This document shows, piece after piece, positions 1-6,633 of a stretch of 11,429 bases of DNA. Each line of letters starts with the position of its first letter. Within the stretch, counting starts at the first letter, position 1. The position numbers were made by a program, and so were the translations under genes. The stretch comes from Clostridia bacterium (GTDB lineage Bacteria > Bacillota > Sulfobacillia > SLMV01): positions 1 to 11,429 of the forward strand of contig PWGR01000247.1 of NCBI GenBank assembly GCA_003554565.1, in the 5' to 3' direction. The notes below the pieces were generated by a model. It was not told the DNA's origin and did not search any database. It saw only the letters and a program-made list of their open reading frames with translations.

Positions 1-2
1 CG

Positions 3-272
3 GGTCGGGGCGTGGGGGCAGCCGAGGTCCCACGCGGCGTGCTGTTTCACGATTACGAAATTGACGACGAAGGCACCATTGTTGACGCAAACTGCATCAT
101 TCCGACGGCTCAGAATCTCGGCAATATAGAGGCGGATATGCGAGCACTGATTCCCGAAATAATGCATCGCTCAGAAGAGGACATTACACTTGCCCTGGAG
201 ATGCTGGTACGTGCATATGACCCGTGCATATCGTGTTCGACACACCTGCTGGACGTATCCTTCGTGAAGTAG
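3..272 (+). CDS. [NiFe]-hydrogenase large (catalytic) subunit, C-terminal fragment
   Basis: The frame is open from the window edge and ends at TAG (270-272), so only about 89 C-terminal residues are visible. They hold the hallmarks of the catalytic subunit of a [NiFe] hydrogenase: a GxGxxExPRG segment followed by LFHDY, then the segment IIPTAQN, and near the end DPCISCSTH, the CxxC pair that supplies two of the four cysteine ligands of the Ni-Fe centre. The cytosolic group 3 enzymes (MvhA/HoxH-like, linked to NAD(P), F420 or heterodisulfide) have this DPCxSCxTH form, so a group 3-like enzyme is the best guess; the N-terminal cysteine pair lies outside the window. Eight residues follow the histidine; in this family an endopeptidase normally removes such a tail after Ni insertion. 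EVPRG replaces the more usual EAPRG. The small subunit and electron-transfer partners are presumably upstream. Confidence 0.9.
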   Translation, partial: GRGVGAAEVPRGVLFHDYEIDDEGTIVDANCIIPTAQNLGNIEADMRALIPEIMHRSEEDITLALEMLVRAYDPCISCSTHLLDVSFVK

Positions 273-277
273 TTCGA

Positions 278-310
278 GCCCCGCACCGGCCCGGGCGCAG
301 CTGCCGGGGC
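278..310 (+). terminator. possible hairpin after the hydrogenase gene
   Basis: GCCCCG at 278-283 can pair with CGGGGC at 305-310 just after the hydrogenase stop codon. The enclosed sequence contains two further self-complementary stretches, GCCCGGGC (289-296) and GCAGCTGC (297-304). No T-run follows, so this could be a weak or Rho-dependent terminator, an RNA-stability element, or simply GC-rich spacer. Confidence 0.3.
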
Positions 311-362
311 AGAAGCTGCAGGGCGGCTGACGTGGGGGAGGGGAGAGACACTGCCGGAGATA

Positions 363-1559
363 GTGCACCGATCGACAAATCTGACAGAATGCGTCTATCG
401 CTGGTCCATGGGAGCCATCGGGATCGGCGCATTCGTCACGGCAGCTTTGGCCACAGGTGGGCCATCTCCGGATGACGGCCTGCAGTTGTTAGGCCTCGCG
501 CTGCTGTATTGTGGAGGTGCTCTTCTCGAAGTCCCGGTTGGGAAGGCATCCCTGAACCTGGGCTACATGGTCCTGTTTGCGGTGATGGTCAATCTCGGCC
601 CTGTCCATGCGATGTGGCTGGTTCTGGCCGCAGCTGTTGTCCTGGCCCTGCGGAGGAAGCGGTCGATTCGCGACTCAGCGTTCAATTTCGGCCAGCAGAG
701 CCTCTGTGTCCTTTTGGGGCTCGTGGTGTTTGTCCTGCTGGGAGGACAAGTGGGGGCTGTCTCGCTCAGCCGAGCCGCGATTCCGCTGGTCGCAGGCTCC
801 CTGGTTTTTGATGTCGCAAATGCCGCCCTGGTTGCCGCGGGATTTGCGCTCCGGGGTGACGGGACTTTTGTCCTGGAGTTCGCCGGGGTCTACTGGCAAC
901 AGCGCCGTTTTACCGCGATGCTCTACCACGCACTCGCGCTCACCAGTGCGGTGCTTTACGCGCACGAGGGATTTGCTGCTGCTGTCCTTCTGGCCGTGTT
1001 GATACTCAGCATGCGCAGTGCCTTCGTACTTTCACACCAGGTGGAACAGCACCGTCAGGCCGCTCTGCGCGACGGCATGACCGAGGTCTACAACTACCGC
1101 TTTCTTGCCGAATGGGTGAGAGGCAGGGGAAGTGAACTGGTGGCCCGCGGGATTCCGTTTTGCTTTCTCTTCGTCGATATCGATGGTCTAAAGGCAATAA
1201 ATGATTCCCTGGGGCACGTAACGGGCGATGCAGTTATTCGCTGTGTGGCGACATCCCTGTCCCGGGTGTGCCGTAAGGATGACCCCATCATACGCTACGG
1301 GGGGGACGAGTTTTTGGCCATCCTGATCGGTACCGAAAGCCGCGGCGGGTTTCGTGTGGCCAGGCGGCTTCTCCAAGTGCTCACTGATGACGTTAAAACG
1401 GACATTCCGTTTACAGTCAGCGTGGGTGTGGCCTCCTATCCCGCTGATGCTGAAAGCACAGACGAGCTGTTTGAGGTGGTGGACGGGGCTTCTTATCGCG
1501 GTAAGGAACGCAGATGCCACACGGTGTATACGGTGAAAGGTCACTCGTGGTATGCGTAA
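363..1559 (+). CDS. membrane-bound GGDEF diguanylate cyclase
   Basis: Predicted to make c-di-GMP from two GTP at the inner face of the membrane. Residues about 15-225 are hydrophobic, with roughly six or seven membrane segments, and include a short FNFGQQ motif (108-112) resembling MASE-type sensor domains; no ligand can be named. The GGDEF domain occupies about 237-390: DGMTEVYN (237-244), the metal-binding segment VDIDGLKAIND with D272, and the signature RYGGDEF (311-317). An RxxD inhibitory site (R304-D307) lies exactly five residues before GGDEF, so product inhibition is expected. The C-terminal signature (ASYRGKERR) is a little degenerate compared with the usual AKxxGRN. No EAL or HD-GYP domain is attached. 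The start is GTG at 363 with GGAG a few bases upstream; ATG at 408 is an in-frame alternative but lacks a clear Shine-Dalgarno site. It lies 90 nt after the hydrogenase gene. Confidence 0.93.
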   Translation: MHRSTNLTECVYRWSMGAIGIGAFVTAALATGGPSPDDGLQLLGLALLYCGGALLEVPVGKASLNLGYMVLFAVMVNLGPVHAMWLVLAAAVVLALRRKRSIRDSAFNFGQQSLCVLLGLVVFVLLGGQVGAVSLSRAAIPLVAGSLVFDVANAALVAAGFALRGDGTFVLEFAGVYWQQRRFTAMLYHALALTSAVLYAHEGFAAAVLLAVLILSMRSAFVLSHQVEQHRQAALRDGMTEVYNYRFLAEWVRGRGSELVARGIPFCFLFVDIDGLKAINDSLGHVTGDAVIRCVATSLSRVCRKDDPIIRYGGDEFLAILIGTESRGGFRVARRLLQVLTDDVKTDIPFTVSVGVASYPADAESTDELFEVVDGASYRGKERRCHTVYTVKGHSWYA

Positions 1560-1571
1560 GGAGGATGGACT

Positions 1572-2090
1572 GTGGCAGACTGGATCAAGACAGTCGGCGC
1601 AAAGAATGCACCCTATACCCAGAAACGTCACCTCTCCTGGGGTCAGCGGTACGTGTGGTTTCCCGGAAGCCACGTCAATGTAGCGGAAGGAGATCGCCTC
1701 TTTCTGTACACCGGCCATAACCTCCGCCGTTTTTTCGGCATATGCCGGGTTATGCGCGCTCCAGCTGTGACAGAAGAGACACATGGGATCGAGCGAGTGC
1801 GCTGCCCTGTGTTTGTTCTGTTGCTCATCACCGACCTCGCCCGCTTCGGACTCAAAGCTGAAGAGGTGATGCCGCTGCCGGGGGGAACGCGGACTATTTC
1901 CCTGCGTCAGCAATCACACGTAAGAATTGAGGAGGATGACGCGCTCCGCCTGACCGCACGCCTGACCACCGCACTGTACCGCGAGCTTTCCGCGCAGACC
2001 CGCGAACCGGTGCAATCGTCTGTATTCAGCCTGCGTGCCTCAGGCAAAAGACGCGGCAGGCGGCGCAGCCACCGTCATATGGATGTGTGA
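1572..2090 (+). CDS. conserved hypothetical protein, possibly PUA/EVE-like fold
   Basis: A 172-residue soluble protein starting at GTG (1572), with a strong AAGGAGG site that overlaps the stop codon of the diguanylate cyclase, so the two are probably co-transcribed. I do not recognise the family with certainty. The N-terminal half has a tryptophan- and aromatic-rich pattern (W4, W23, YVWF near 27-30) followed by GDRLFLYTGHN and a hydrophobic FFGICRV strand. This order, an aromatic segment then 'GD + beta strand + G', recalls PUA-like/EVE/ASCH domains that bind RNA or modified DNA, but the similarity is by eye only. The last roughly 25 residues are very basic (KRRGRRRSHRH), compatible with nucleic-acid contact or a disordered tail. 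No signal peptide or membrane segment is seen. It ends 18 nt before the convergent stop codon of the methionine gamma-lyase gene. Confidence 0.75.
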   Translation: MADWIKTVGAKNAPYTQKRHLSWGQRYVWFPGSHVNVAEGDRLFLYTGHNLRRFFGICRVMRAPAVTEETHGIERVRCPVFVLLLITDLARFGLKAEEVMPLPGGTRTISLRQQSHVRIEEDDALRLTARLTTALYRELSAQTREPVQSSVFSLRASGKRRGRRRSHRHMDV

Positions 2091-2108
2091 GCTCCTGTCT
2101 CGCTGGCG

Positions 2109-3317
2109 CTAGAGCTTCTCCATCGCGCGCTCAAGATCGCGAATCAGATCCTCACAGTCCTCCACACCGACGCTGAGTCTGACCAGGCCCGGGGTGATGC
2201 CGACCTTCAATTGATCCTCTTCATCTATGGTTGAGTGAGTCATGGAAGCCGGGTGTTCAATCAGCGTATCAGTAGCGCCGAGGCTGACTGCCAGGGTGCA
2301 GAGGCGGACCCCGTTCAGCAGGTCACGTCCCGCCTCATAGCCGCCGCACATCTCGAAGGAAATCATCCCGCCAAACAGTCCGCGGGGATTCTGCTTGCGC
2401 GCCAGATCATGCTGTGGGTGGGAAGGAAGTCCCGGGTAGTTGACTTTTCTTACTCGGGGGTGTTCCTCAAGCCACTCGGCAATGCACTGCGCGTTTTCAC
2501 TGTGCCTCTGCATGCGCAGCTGCAGCGTCTTGAGCCCGCGGATCAAAAGCCATGCATCAAACGGGCCGATTATCGCCCCGATGTCCTTCATGGCTTCCCC
2601 TTTCAGGCTAGCGATGAACTCGGCGTCAGAGGCGACCAAGCCGGCAACAACATCGCCGTGACCGCCGATGTACTTGGTGGCGCTGTGAACTACGATGTCG
2701 ATTCCCCAGTCCAGAGGGCGCTGCAGGTAAGGGGACATGAAAGTGTTGTCTACGATGGTGAGCACTCCCGCCTCCTCGCCCAGCGCAGCGAAGCCCTCCA
2801 GGTCTACCAGGTCCATGCTGGGATTGGCCGGGGTCTCTGCATATAATGCGCGGGTATTGGGGCGCAGGGCGGATTCTATAGCGGACAGATCGGTCGCATC
2901 GACAAAAGTCACCTCCACACCCATGCGCGGTAGTATTCCCTGCATCAGACTGTACGTGCAGCCGTACAGGGTGCGGCTGGCCACGAGGTGATCCCCCGAG
3001 GAGAGAACCTGCATGAGCACAGCGCTTATGGCACCCATGCCGGAGGCGAAAGCGGCTCCATCCCCGGCGTTTTCCAGGTCAGCCGCAGTCTCCTCCAGGA
3101 TGCGGATAGTGGGATTGCCCAGACGGGAGTATATGTAACCGCTCTCGTCCCCGGCAAAACGACGCGCTCCCTGGTCGACATCCTCGAAAAGAAATGTGGA
3201 GGTCTGATATATGGGGGGAGTATGCGGCCGGATCCCGTCGTCTTCCTCTCGTCTCACCGGGTGAATGGCACGGGTGGAAAATCCCAGATTCTTACGATCA
3301 CTGTCGTTCATCAACAT
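2109..3317 (-). CDS. megL: methionine gamma-lyase-type PLP enzyme (Cys/Met metabolism family)
   Basis: A 402-residue fold-type I PLP enzyme of the trans-sulfuration family, a normal full length. The PLP lysine is K215 in SATKYIGGHGD, with D190 (VDNT) for the pyridine nitrogen and Y63/R65 (YSRLGNPT) for the neighbouring subunit's phosphate contact. Three features favour methionine gamma-lyase (L-methionine to methanethiol, 2-oxobutyrate and ammonia) over cystathionine synthase/lyase: the active-site cysteine C120 in TLYGCT, the K244-D245 pair, and R380 in GLVRLSVG, matching Cys116, Lys240-Asp241 and Arg375 of the Pseudomonas putida enzyme as I recall them. An O-acetylhomoserine sulfhydrylase or cystathionine gamma-lyase role cannot be excluded. 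The start ATG (3317) is preceded by AAAGGA; a second in-frame ATG lies two codons downstream. It is transcribed alone, divergently from dppA. Confidence 0.88.
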   Translation of the reverse strand: MLMNDSDRKNLGFSTRAIHPVRREEDDGIRPHTPPIYQTSTFLFEDVDQGARRFAGDESGYIYSRLGNPTIRILEETAADLENAGDGAAFASGMGAISAVLMQVLSSGDHLVASRTLYGCTYSLMQGILPRMGVEVTFVDATDLSAIESALRPNTRALYAETPANPSMDLVDLEGFAALGEEAGVLTIVDNTFMSPYLQRPLDWGIDIVVHSATKYIGGHGDVVAGLVASDAEFIASLKGEAMKDIGAIIGPFDAWLLIRGLKTLQLRMQRHSENAQCIAEWLEEHPRVRKVNYPGLPSHPQHDLARKQNPRGLFGGMISFEMCGGYEAGRDLLNGVRLCTLAVSLGATDTLIEHPASMTHSTIDEEDQLKVGITPGLVRLSVGVEDCEDLIRDLERAMEKL

Positions 3318-3347
3318 AAGTCATCCTTTCTGGTTAGGATGCGCCTT

Positions 3348-3385
3348 CAGCGCTGGTACCGTCTACTGGTTCCGGATCAGCGCTG
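3348..3385. promoter_or_regulatory. duplicated CAGCGCTG palindrome, possible operator
   Basis: The 8-bp perfect palindrome CAGCGCTG occurs twice in the 158-bp divergent region between the methionine gamma-lyase and dppA genes, at 3348-3355 and 3378-3385. The start-to-start distance is 30 bp, close to three helical turns. The copies could be paired operator half-sites read from one face of the DNA, or the arms of a stem in a transcript. I found no convincing -35/-10 pair here on either strand. Confidence 0.35.
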
Positions 3386-3415
3386 CATTTTCCTCCAAAT
3401 GCGGCGGGAGGTAAC

Positions 3416-3445
3416 ATGTCTCTATGGGGAGAATACACAAGATGA
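3416..3445 (+). other. possible short leader ORF upstream of dppA (9 codons)
   Basis: ATG at 3416 follows a GGGAGG sequence (3406-3411) by four bases and opens a nine-residue frame, MSLWGEYTR, ending at TGA (3443-3445). It is in the same frame as dppA, whose TTG start lies 30 bases past this stop and has its own AGGAGGAG site. It could be a translated leader peptide or a chance combination of a ribosome-binding-like sequence with an ATG. Confidence 0.25.
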
Positions 3446-3475
3446 CGGCAAATCTGAAGGACAGGAGGAGTTATC

Positions 3476-4279
3476 TTGCAAGTTTATATATCGGTCGATA
3501 TGGAGGGCATCGCGGGTGTCGTAAACTGGAAAGAGACTTTCCACAATGGTGAGGATTACGATCGTTTCAGAAAGCTCATGACGGCGGAGACCAACGCGGC
3601 TGTGACCGCGGCATTTGATGAGGGAGTTGACCGGGTGGTTGTCAACGACAGTCACGGTTCCATGCGCAACATACTTATAGAGGAGCTGGATTCGCGGGCT
3701 GAGTTGATCTCGGGCAGTCCCAAACCCATGAGCATGGTGGAAGGCCTCGATGACTCCTACGACGCGGTCCTCATGGTCGGTTATCACTGCATGGCCGGAG
3801 CTCCGGGAGTATTAAATCACACTTATACCGGCTCGGTGCTGCAGTATCGGGTGAATGAACGCAGACTCGGCGAGATTGGAATGAACGCGGCCGCTGCCGG
3901 GCATTACGGTGTACCGGTTGCATTTGTCAGCGGCGATGATTGTACGGTAACGGAAGCCGAGGACTTGATCCCGGGAGTACAGACGGCGCAGGTGAAGGAG
4001 CATGTAGGACGACAGGCAGCCAGATCGCTGCACCCACAGAAGGCCCGGCGCCTCATCTACGAAGGGGTCAGACAGGCGCTCTCCGGAGAACTACCGGAGG
4101 CGTTTCAGGTAGATGTACCGGTGGTCATATCGGTACAATTCAATACCACCTCACGTGCGGATGGATCACACCTGCTGCCGGGCGCAAAGAGAATTGATCC
4201 CCTGACGGTACAGTATACGGCACCTGACTATATCACGGCTCTCCGGGCGGCGCGCGCCCTGCTTGAGCTCGGAGTATAG
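3476..4279 (+). CDS. dppA: D-aminopeptidase DppA (peptidase family M55)
   Basis: A 267-residue zinc peptidase close in length to Bacillus subtilis DppA (about 274). That enzyme releases N-terminal D-amino acids from peptides such as D-Ala-D-Ala and forms a decameric ring. Known active-site positions are all present at matching numbers: D8 and E10 in SVDMEGIAG, H60 in VNDSHG, H104 in VGYHCMAG, the putative nucleophile H115 in LNHTYTG, and E133 in LGEIGMNA. No signal peptide is seen, so it should act in the cytoplasm, probably on cell-wall-derived or imported D-peptides. The start is TTG at 3476, preceded at good spacing by AGGAGGAG (3463-3470); an in-frame stop at 3443-3445 rules out a much earlier start. 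Pyruvate kinase follows after 30 nt, so the two probably share a transcript. No dpp transporter genes are adjacent. Confidence 0.94.
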   Translation: MQVYISVDMEGIAGVVNWKETFHNGEDYDRFRKLMTAETNAAVTAAFDEGVDRVVVNDSHGSMRNILIEELDSRAELISGSPKPMSMVEGLDDSYDAVLMVGYHCMAGAPGVLNHTYTGSVLQYRVNERRLGEIGMNAAAAGHYGVPVAFVSGDDCTVTEAEDLIPGVQTAQVKEHVGRQAARSLHPQKARRLIYEGVRQALSGELPEAFQVDVPVVISVQFNTTSRADGSHLLPGAKRIDPLTVQYTAPDYITALRAARALLELGV

Positions 4280-4309
4280 ACCGCCTGCCGTGTTGAAGGA
4301 GGGAATGAC

Positions 4310-6109
4310 ATGCGCAGAACCAAGATCGTAGCAACACTCGGCCCATCGTGCGGGGAGTACGAATCGCTGATCCAGCTGTACAGGGCCGGCATGGACATCG
4401 CCCGTCTCAACCTCTCACACGGGGAAATCGGTTGGCACCGCAAGCTGGCTCACAGGATGCGCAGGCTCTTTTGCGAGGAGTCCGACCTGGACCGTCCACC
4501 AGCTCTTATGTTTGACACGCGCGGCCCGGAGGTCCGCATAGCCTCATCGGGAAAAGATACCCGGCTCAAACAGGACGAACTGGTTCACATAACTGCAATA
4601 GATACACCTGCTCACCCCGTTATGGGGCCGGTGCCTGCACGCCCCGATAGAAAAATGCGGGAGATCCACCTTTCTACGGGAAACTTCGCTGCGCGAATAT
4701 CGGGCGGGGATTCGCTGTTGATTGGCGATGACAAGACTGAATTTGTTGTCGAACAGGTTCTTGACTCCGACAGCCTGGTTGCCCGCTGCATGGCTGGTGG
4801 ATCCGTGCAGGAGGGGGATCGGGTTGCTTTTCCCGGCATTCGCCTGGACCTTCCCTTTCTCTCGCAGCGAGATCGCGAGGATCTGGACCTGGCAGTGGAG
4901 TGTGGGGTTGATTGGGTGGCTCTTTCCTTCGTGCAGAAAGCGGAGAATGTAGTGGAAGTCAAGGACCACCTGCATGAGACGGGAAAGGGAAAGCCCGGAC
5001 CGGCAGTGATGGCAAAAATCGAGACGCTGGCTGGATATGAGTCACTGGATGATATACTCCTCGTCGCCGACGGTGTGATGGTCGCACGAGGTGACCTGGG
5101 CTCCGACTACTCGGCTGAGGACATTCCCCTCATCCAGAAAGACATCATTCGTCGCTGCAATGATGCGGGCGTGCCCGTGGTGACTGCAACGCAGATGCTG
5201 GAGTCCATGATTCACAGTCCCCGCCCCACCCGGGCGGAGGCCAGCGACGTGGCCAATGCGATAATCGATGGCACCGATGCCGTAATGTTGTCGGCGGAGA
5301 CCGCCGTGGGAGACCATCCCGCCCGGGCAGTCGAGGTCATGCGCAGTATCGCTGAGAGAACCGAGGCGGGATGGGCACCACCCGCACAGTCCCGGGATCC
5401 TTCAGCAGTGGACACCGTCACCGATGCCGTGGCCGGTGCAGCAGTTAACATGTCCAGACAGCTGGAGGCAGAGGCAATACTCACACCCACCCGCTCCGGA
5501 TATACTGCCCGGATGATAGCCAGATACCGCCCCCCGGCGCCAATAAGAGCCGTGACCACATCACCGGGCGTGGCCAGGCAGCTGGCCATGGTGTGGGGGG
5601 TAAGCGCGACGGTGGAGGAAGAGGCCGACGACGTGGTGGCCGCGGCGCAGGAGGCAGTTCTCAGACACAAGCTGGTATCGCCGGGCAGCCTGGTGGTAAT
5701 CACCAGCGGGGCACCGGATGGGCCTGGAACTACTGACTCGGTGCAGGTGAGAACTCTGGGTACTGTTCTCTGCCGGGGAACCGGGATTGGGAGCGGGCAC
5801 GCCACCGGTCGCGCCCTCGTCGCAATGGGCGGTGGTGAAGCTGATCCCGAGCCGGACTCGGGGTATATTCTGGTCATTACGAGCTGGGAGCCAGAATTTG
5901 CTTCCCTGGTGCAGCGCGTCGCAGCCATTGTCGCCGAGGAACCCGGACTGAGCTCGCCCGCCGCTCTCGCCGGTCTGCACCGCGGAATTCCAGTGGTGGT
6001 GGGCGCACAGGACGCCATGCACCATATATCACCAGGTGACGAAATCACGGTGGACGCGCAGCGAGGGATTATCTACAGTGGGCGGGCCGCCCTCGGCGAC
6101 CACCGGTGA
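4310..6109 (+). CDS. pyk: pyruvate kinase with C-terminal PEP-utilizer-like domain
   Basis: Converts phosphoenolpyruvate and ADP to pyruvate and ATP in the last step of glycolysis. At 599 residues it is the long Bacillus/Clostridia type: catalytic A/B domains (about 1-350), the allosteric C domain (about 365-485) and an extra swivelling PEP-utilizer domain (about 488-599). Visible active-site parts are RLNLSHG (32-38), DTRGPEVR (69-76), the catalytic K236 in MAKIET, ARGDLG (259-264), and ATQMLESM followed by PTRAEASDVANAI. N34, S36, D69, T70 and especially E74 (equivalent to Glu117 of muscle enzyme) suggest dependence on K+. In the extra domain the usual TSHAA motif reads SSPAA (548-552), so the conserved histidine is a proline at 550 (codon CCC); the rest of the domain (GIPVVVG, DEITVD) is intact. 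ATG at 4310 follows AAGGAGG. Confidence 0.97.
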   Translation: MRRTKIVATLGPSCGEYESLIQLYRAGMDIARLNLSHGEIGWHRKLAHRMRRLFCEESDLDRPPALMFDTRGPEVRIASSGKDTRLKQDELVHITAIDTPAHPVMGPVPARPDRKMREIHLSTGNFAARISGGDSLLIGDDKTEFVVEQVLDSDSLVARCMAGGSVQEGDRVAFPGIRLDLPFLSQRDREDLDLAVECGVDWVALSFVQKAENVVEVKDHLHETGKGKPGPAVMAKIETLAGYESLDDILLVADGVMVARGDLGSDYSAEDIPLIQKDIIRRCNDAGVPVVTATQMLESMIHSPRPTRAEASDVANAIIDGTDAVMLSAETAVGDHPARAVEVMRSIAERTEAGWAPPAQSRDPSAVDTVTDAVAGAAVNMSRQLEAEAILTPTRSGYTARMIARYRPPAPIRAVTTSPGVARQLAMVWGVSATVEEEADDVVAAAQEAVLRHKLVSPGSLVVITSGAPDGPGTTDSVQVRTLGTVLCRGTGIGSGHATGRALVAMGGGEADPEPDSGYILVITSWEPEFASLVQRVAAIVAEEPGLSSPAALAGLHRGIPVVVGAQDAMHHISPGDEITVDAQRGIIYSGRAALGDHR

Positions 6110-6196
6110 ATCAGCCATCTTCGGGGCACGGGAGCCGTAATAGATCCAGAGCCTGGTGGGATGCTAATACGGCAAACTGCGAAGGGAGGAATACCC

Positions 6197-6427
6197 TTGT
6201 CTCGATGTCCGGTGTGCAACGGGATGCAGAGTCTTGCCCGAACCTGCTCCAACTGCGGTTCGGGCGCACTGCTCGAGGATCTGGGGCCCGTTGACGATTA
6301 CTACGGACCGTACAGCCCATATCAGGAGCAAAGTAAGGAGATCGATCCGGAGCAGCAGTGTGTGCACCTCTGTCGCTGCCCTGAATGCGGATGTGAGCGA
6401 ACCGTGCCGATAGACGGGCCGCAGTAG
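6197..6427 (+). CDS. small zinc-ribbon protein of unknown function
   Basis: A 76-residue protein read from TTG at 6197, chosen because GGGAGG (6184-6189) sits at ideal spacing; an in-frame ATG at 6161 would add 12 residues but has a weaker ribosome site. The N-terminus carries two CxxC knuckles, C4-C7 (CPVC) and C17-C20 (CSNC). The C-terminal part has C55-x-H57 and C61-C64 (CPEC), so two zinc-ribbon-like sites are plausible. They are joined by an acidic, tyrosine-rich linker containing DDYYGPYSPY. Small Bacillota proteins with a similar '-GPYSPY- linker between zinc knuckles' arrangement exist as uncharacterised families; I cannot assign a function. It follows pyk by 87 nt on the same strand and is followed directly by a strong GC hairpin, so it may be the last gene of the dppA-pyk unit. 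Confidence 0.8.
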   Translation: MSRCPVCNGMQSLARTCSNCGSGALLEDLGPVDDYYGPYSPYQEQSKEIDPEQQCVHLCRCPECGCERTVPIDGPQ

Positions 6428-6433
6428 ATGGTC

Positions 6434-6454
6434 GGGGGCCCTCCCCGGGCCCCC
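6434..6454 (+). terminator. GC-rich hairpin after the zinc-ribbon gene
   Basis: GGGGGCCC (6434-6441) and GGGCCCCC (6447-6454) form a perfect 8-bp stem with a 5-nt loop, starting six bases after the zinc-ribbon stop codon (TAG 6425-6427). The stem is very stable, but no U-tract follows at once; a short TTTT appears only about 25 bases later. Termination or 3'-end protection of the dppA-pyk-zinc-ribbon transcript is likely. It is not a textbook intrinsic terminator. Confidence 0.5.
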
Positions 6455-6597
6455 AGCTTGCCCTGTCGCTCCTCCCGATTTTCCGTGCGCATAACAAAAG
6501 AGCTGGCGAGAGTCGAGATTGCTCCAATCCCACCCGGCGCTGCAGCAGGATATGCCCTGTGGAAAACGAATAGATAACTGCGAACGTGTAGACACTC

Positions 6598-6614
6598 AGT
6601 CGTCCCGGACGACT
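6598..6614. promoter_or_regulatory. 17-bp perfect inverted repeat upstream of argR
   Basis: AGTCGTCC and GGACGACT flank a single central C, ending six bases before the GGAGGG ribosome site of the argR-like gene. As DNA it is a strong candidate dimeric operator, perhaps for autoregulation. As RNA it can fold into a 7-bp stem with a CCG loop next to the Shine-Dalgarno sequence. It does not resemble AT-rich ARG boxes. The rest of 6455-6597 contains no gene and no promoter I can defend. Confidence 0.45.
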
Positions 6615-6633
6615 ATCGACGGAGGGAAGTAAA

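Noticed and set aside
271..290. GTTCGAGCCCC resembling a tRNA T-arm
   Set aside because: No matching T-stem, anticodon arm or acceptor stem could be built around it.
1188..1913. Long minus-strand open frame (241 codons) across the end of the GGDEF gene and the start of the next gene
   Set aside because: It lies antisense to GGDEF motifs that are clearly coding, shows no recognisable motif, and has no credible ribosome site.
2085..2120. Possible shared terminator between the two convergent genes (AGCTC/GAGCT pairing)
   Set aside because: Only a five-base stem with no T-run; too weak to annotate.
5212..6048. Minus-strand open frame of 278 codons opposite pyruvate kinase
   Set aside because: Antisense to an intact pyruvate kinase; composition is Ser/Thr/Ala-rich with no domain pattern.
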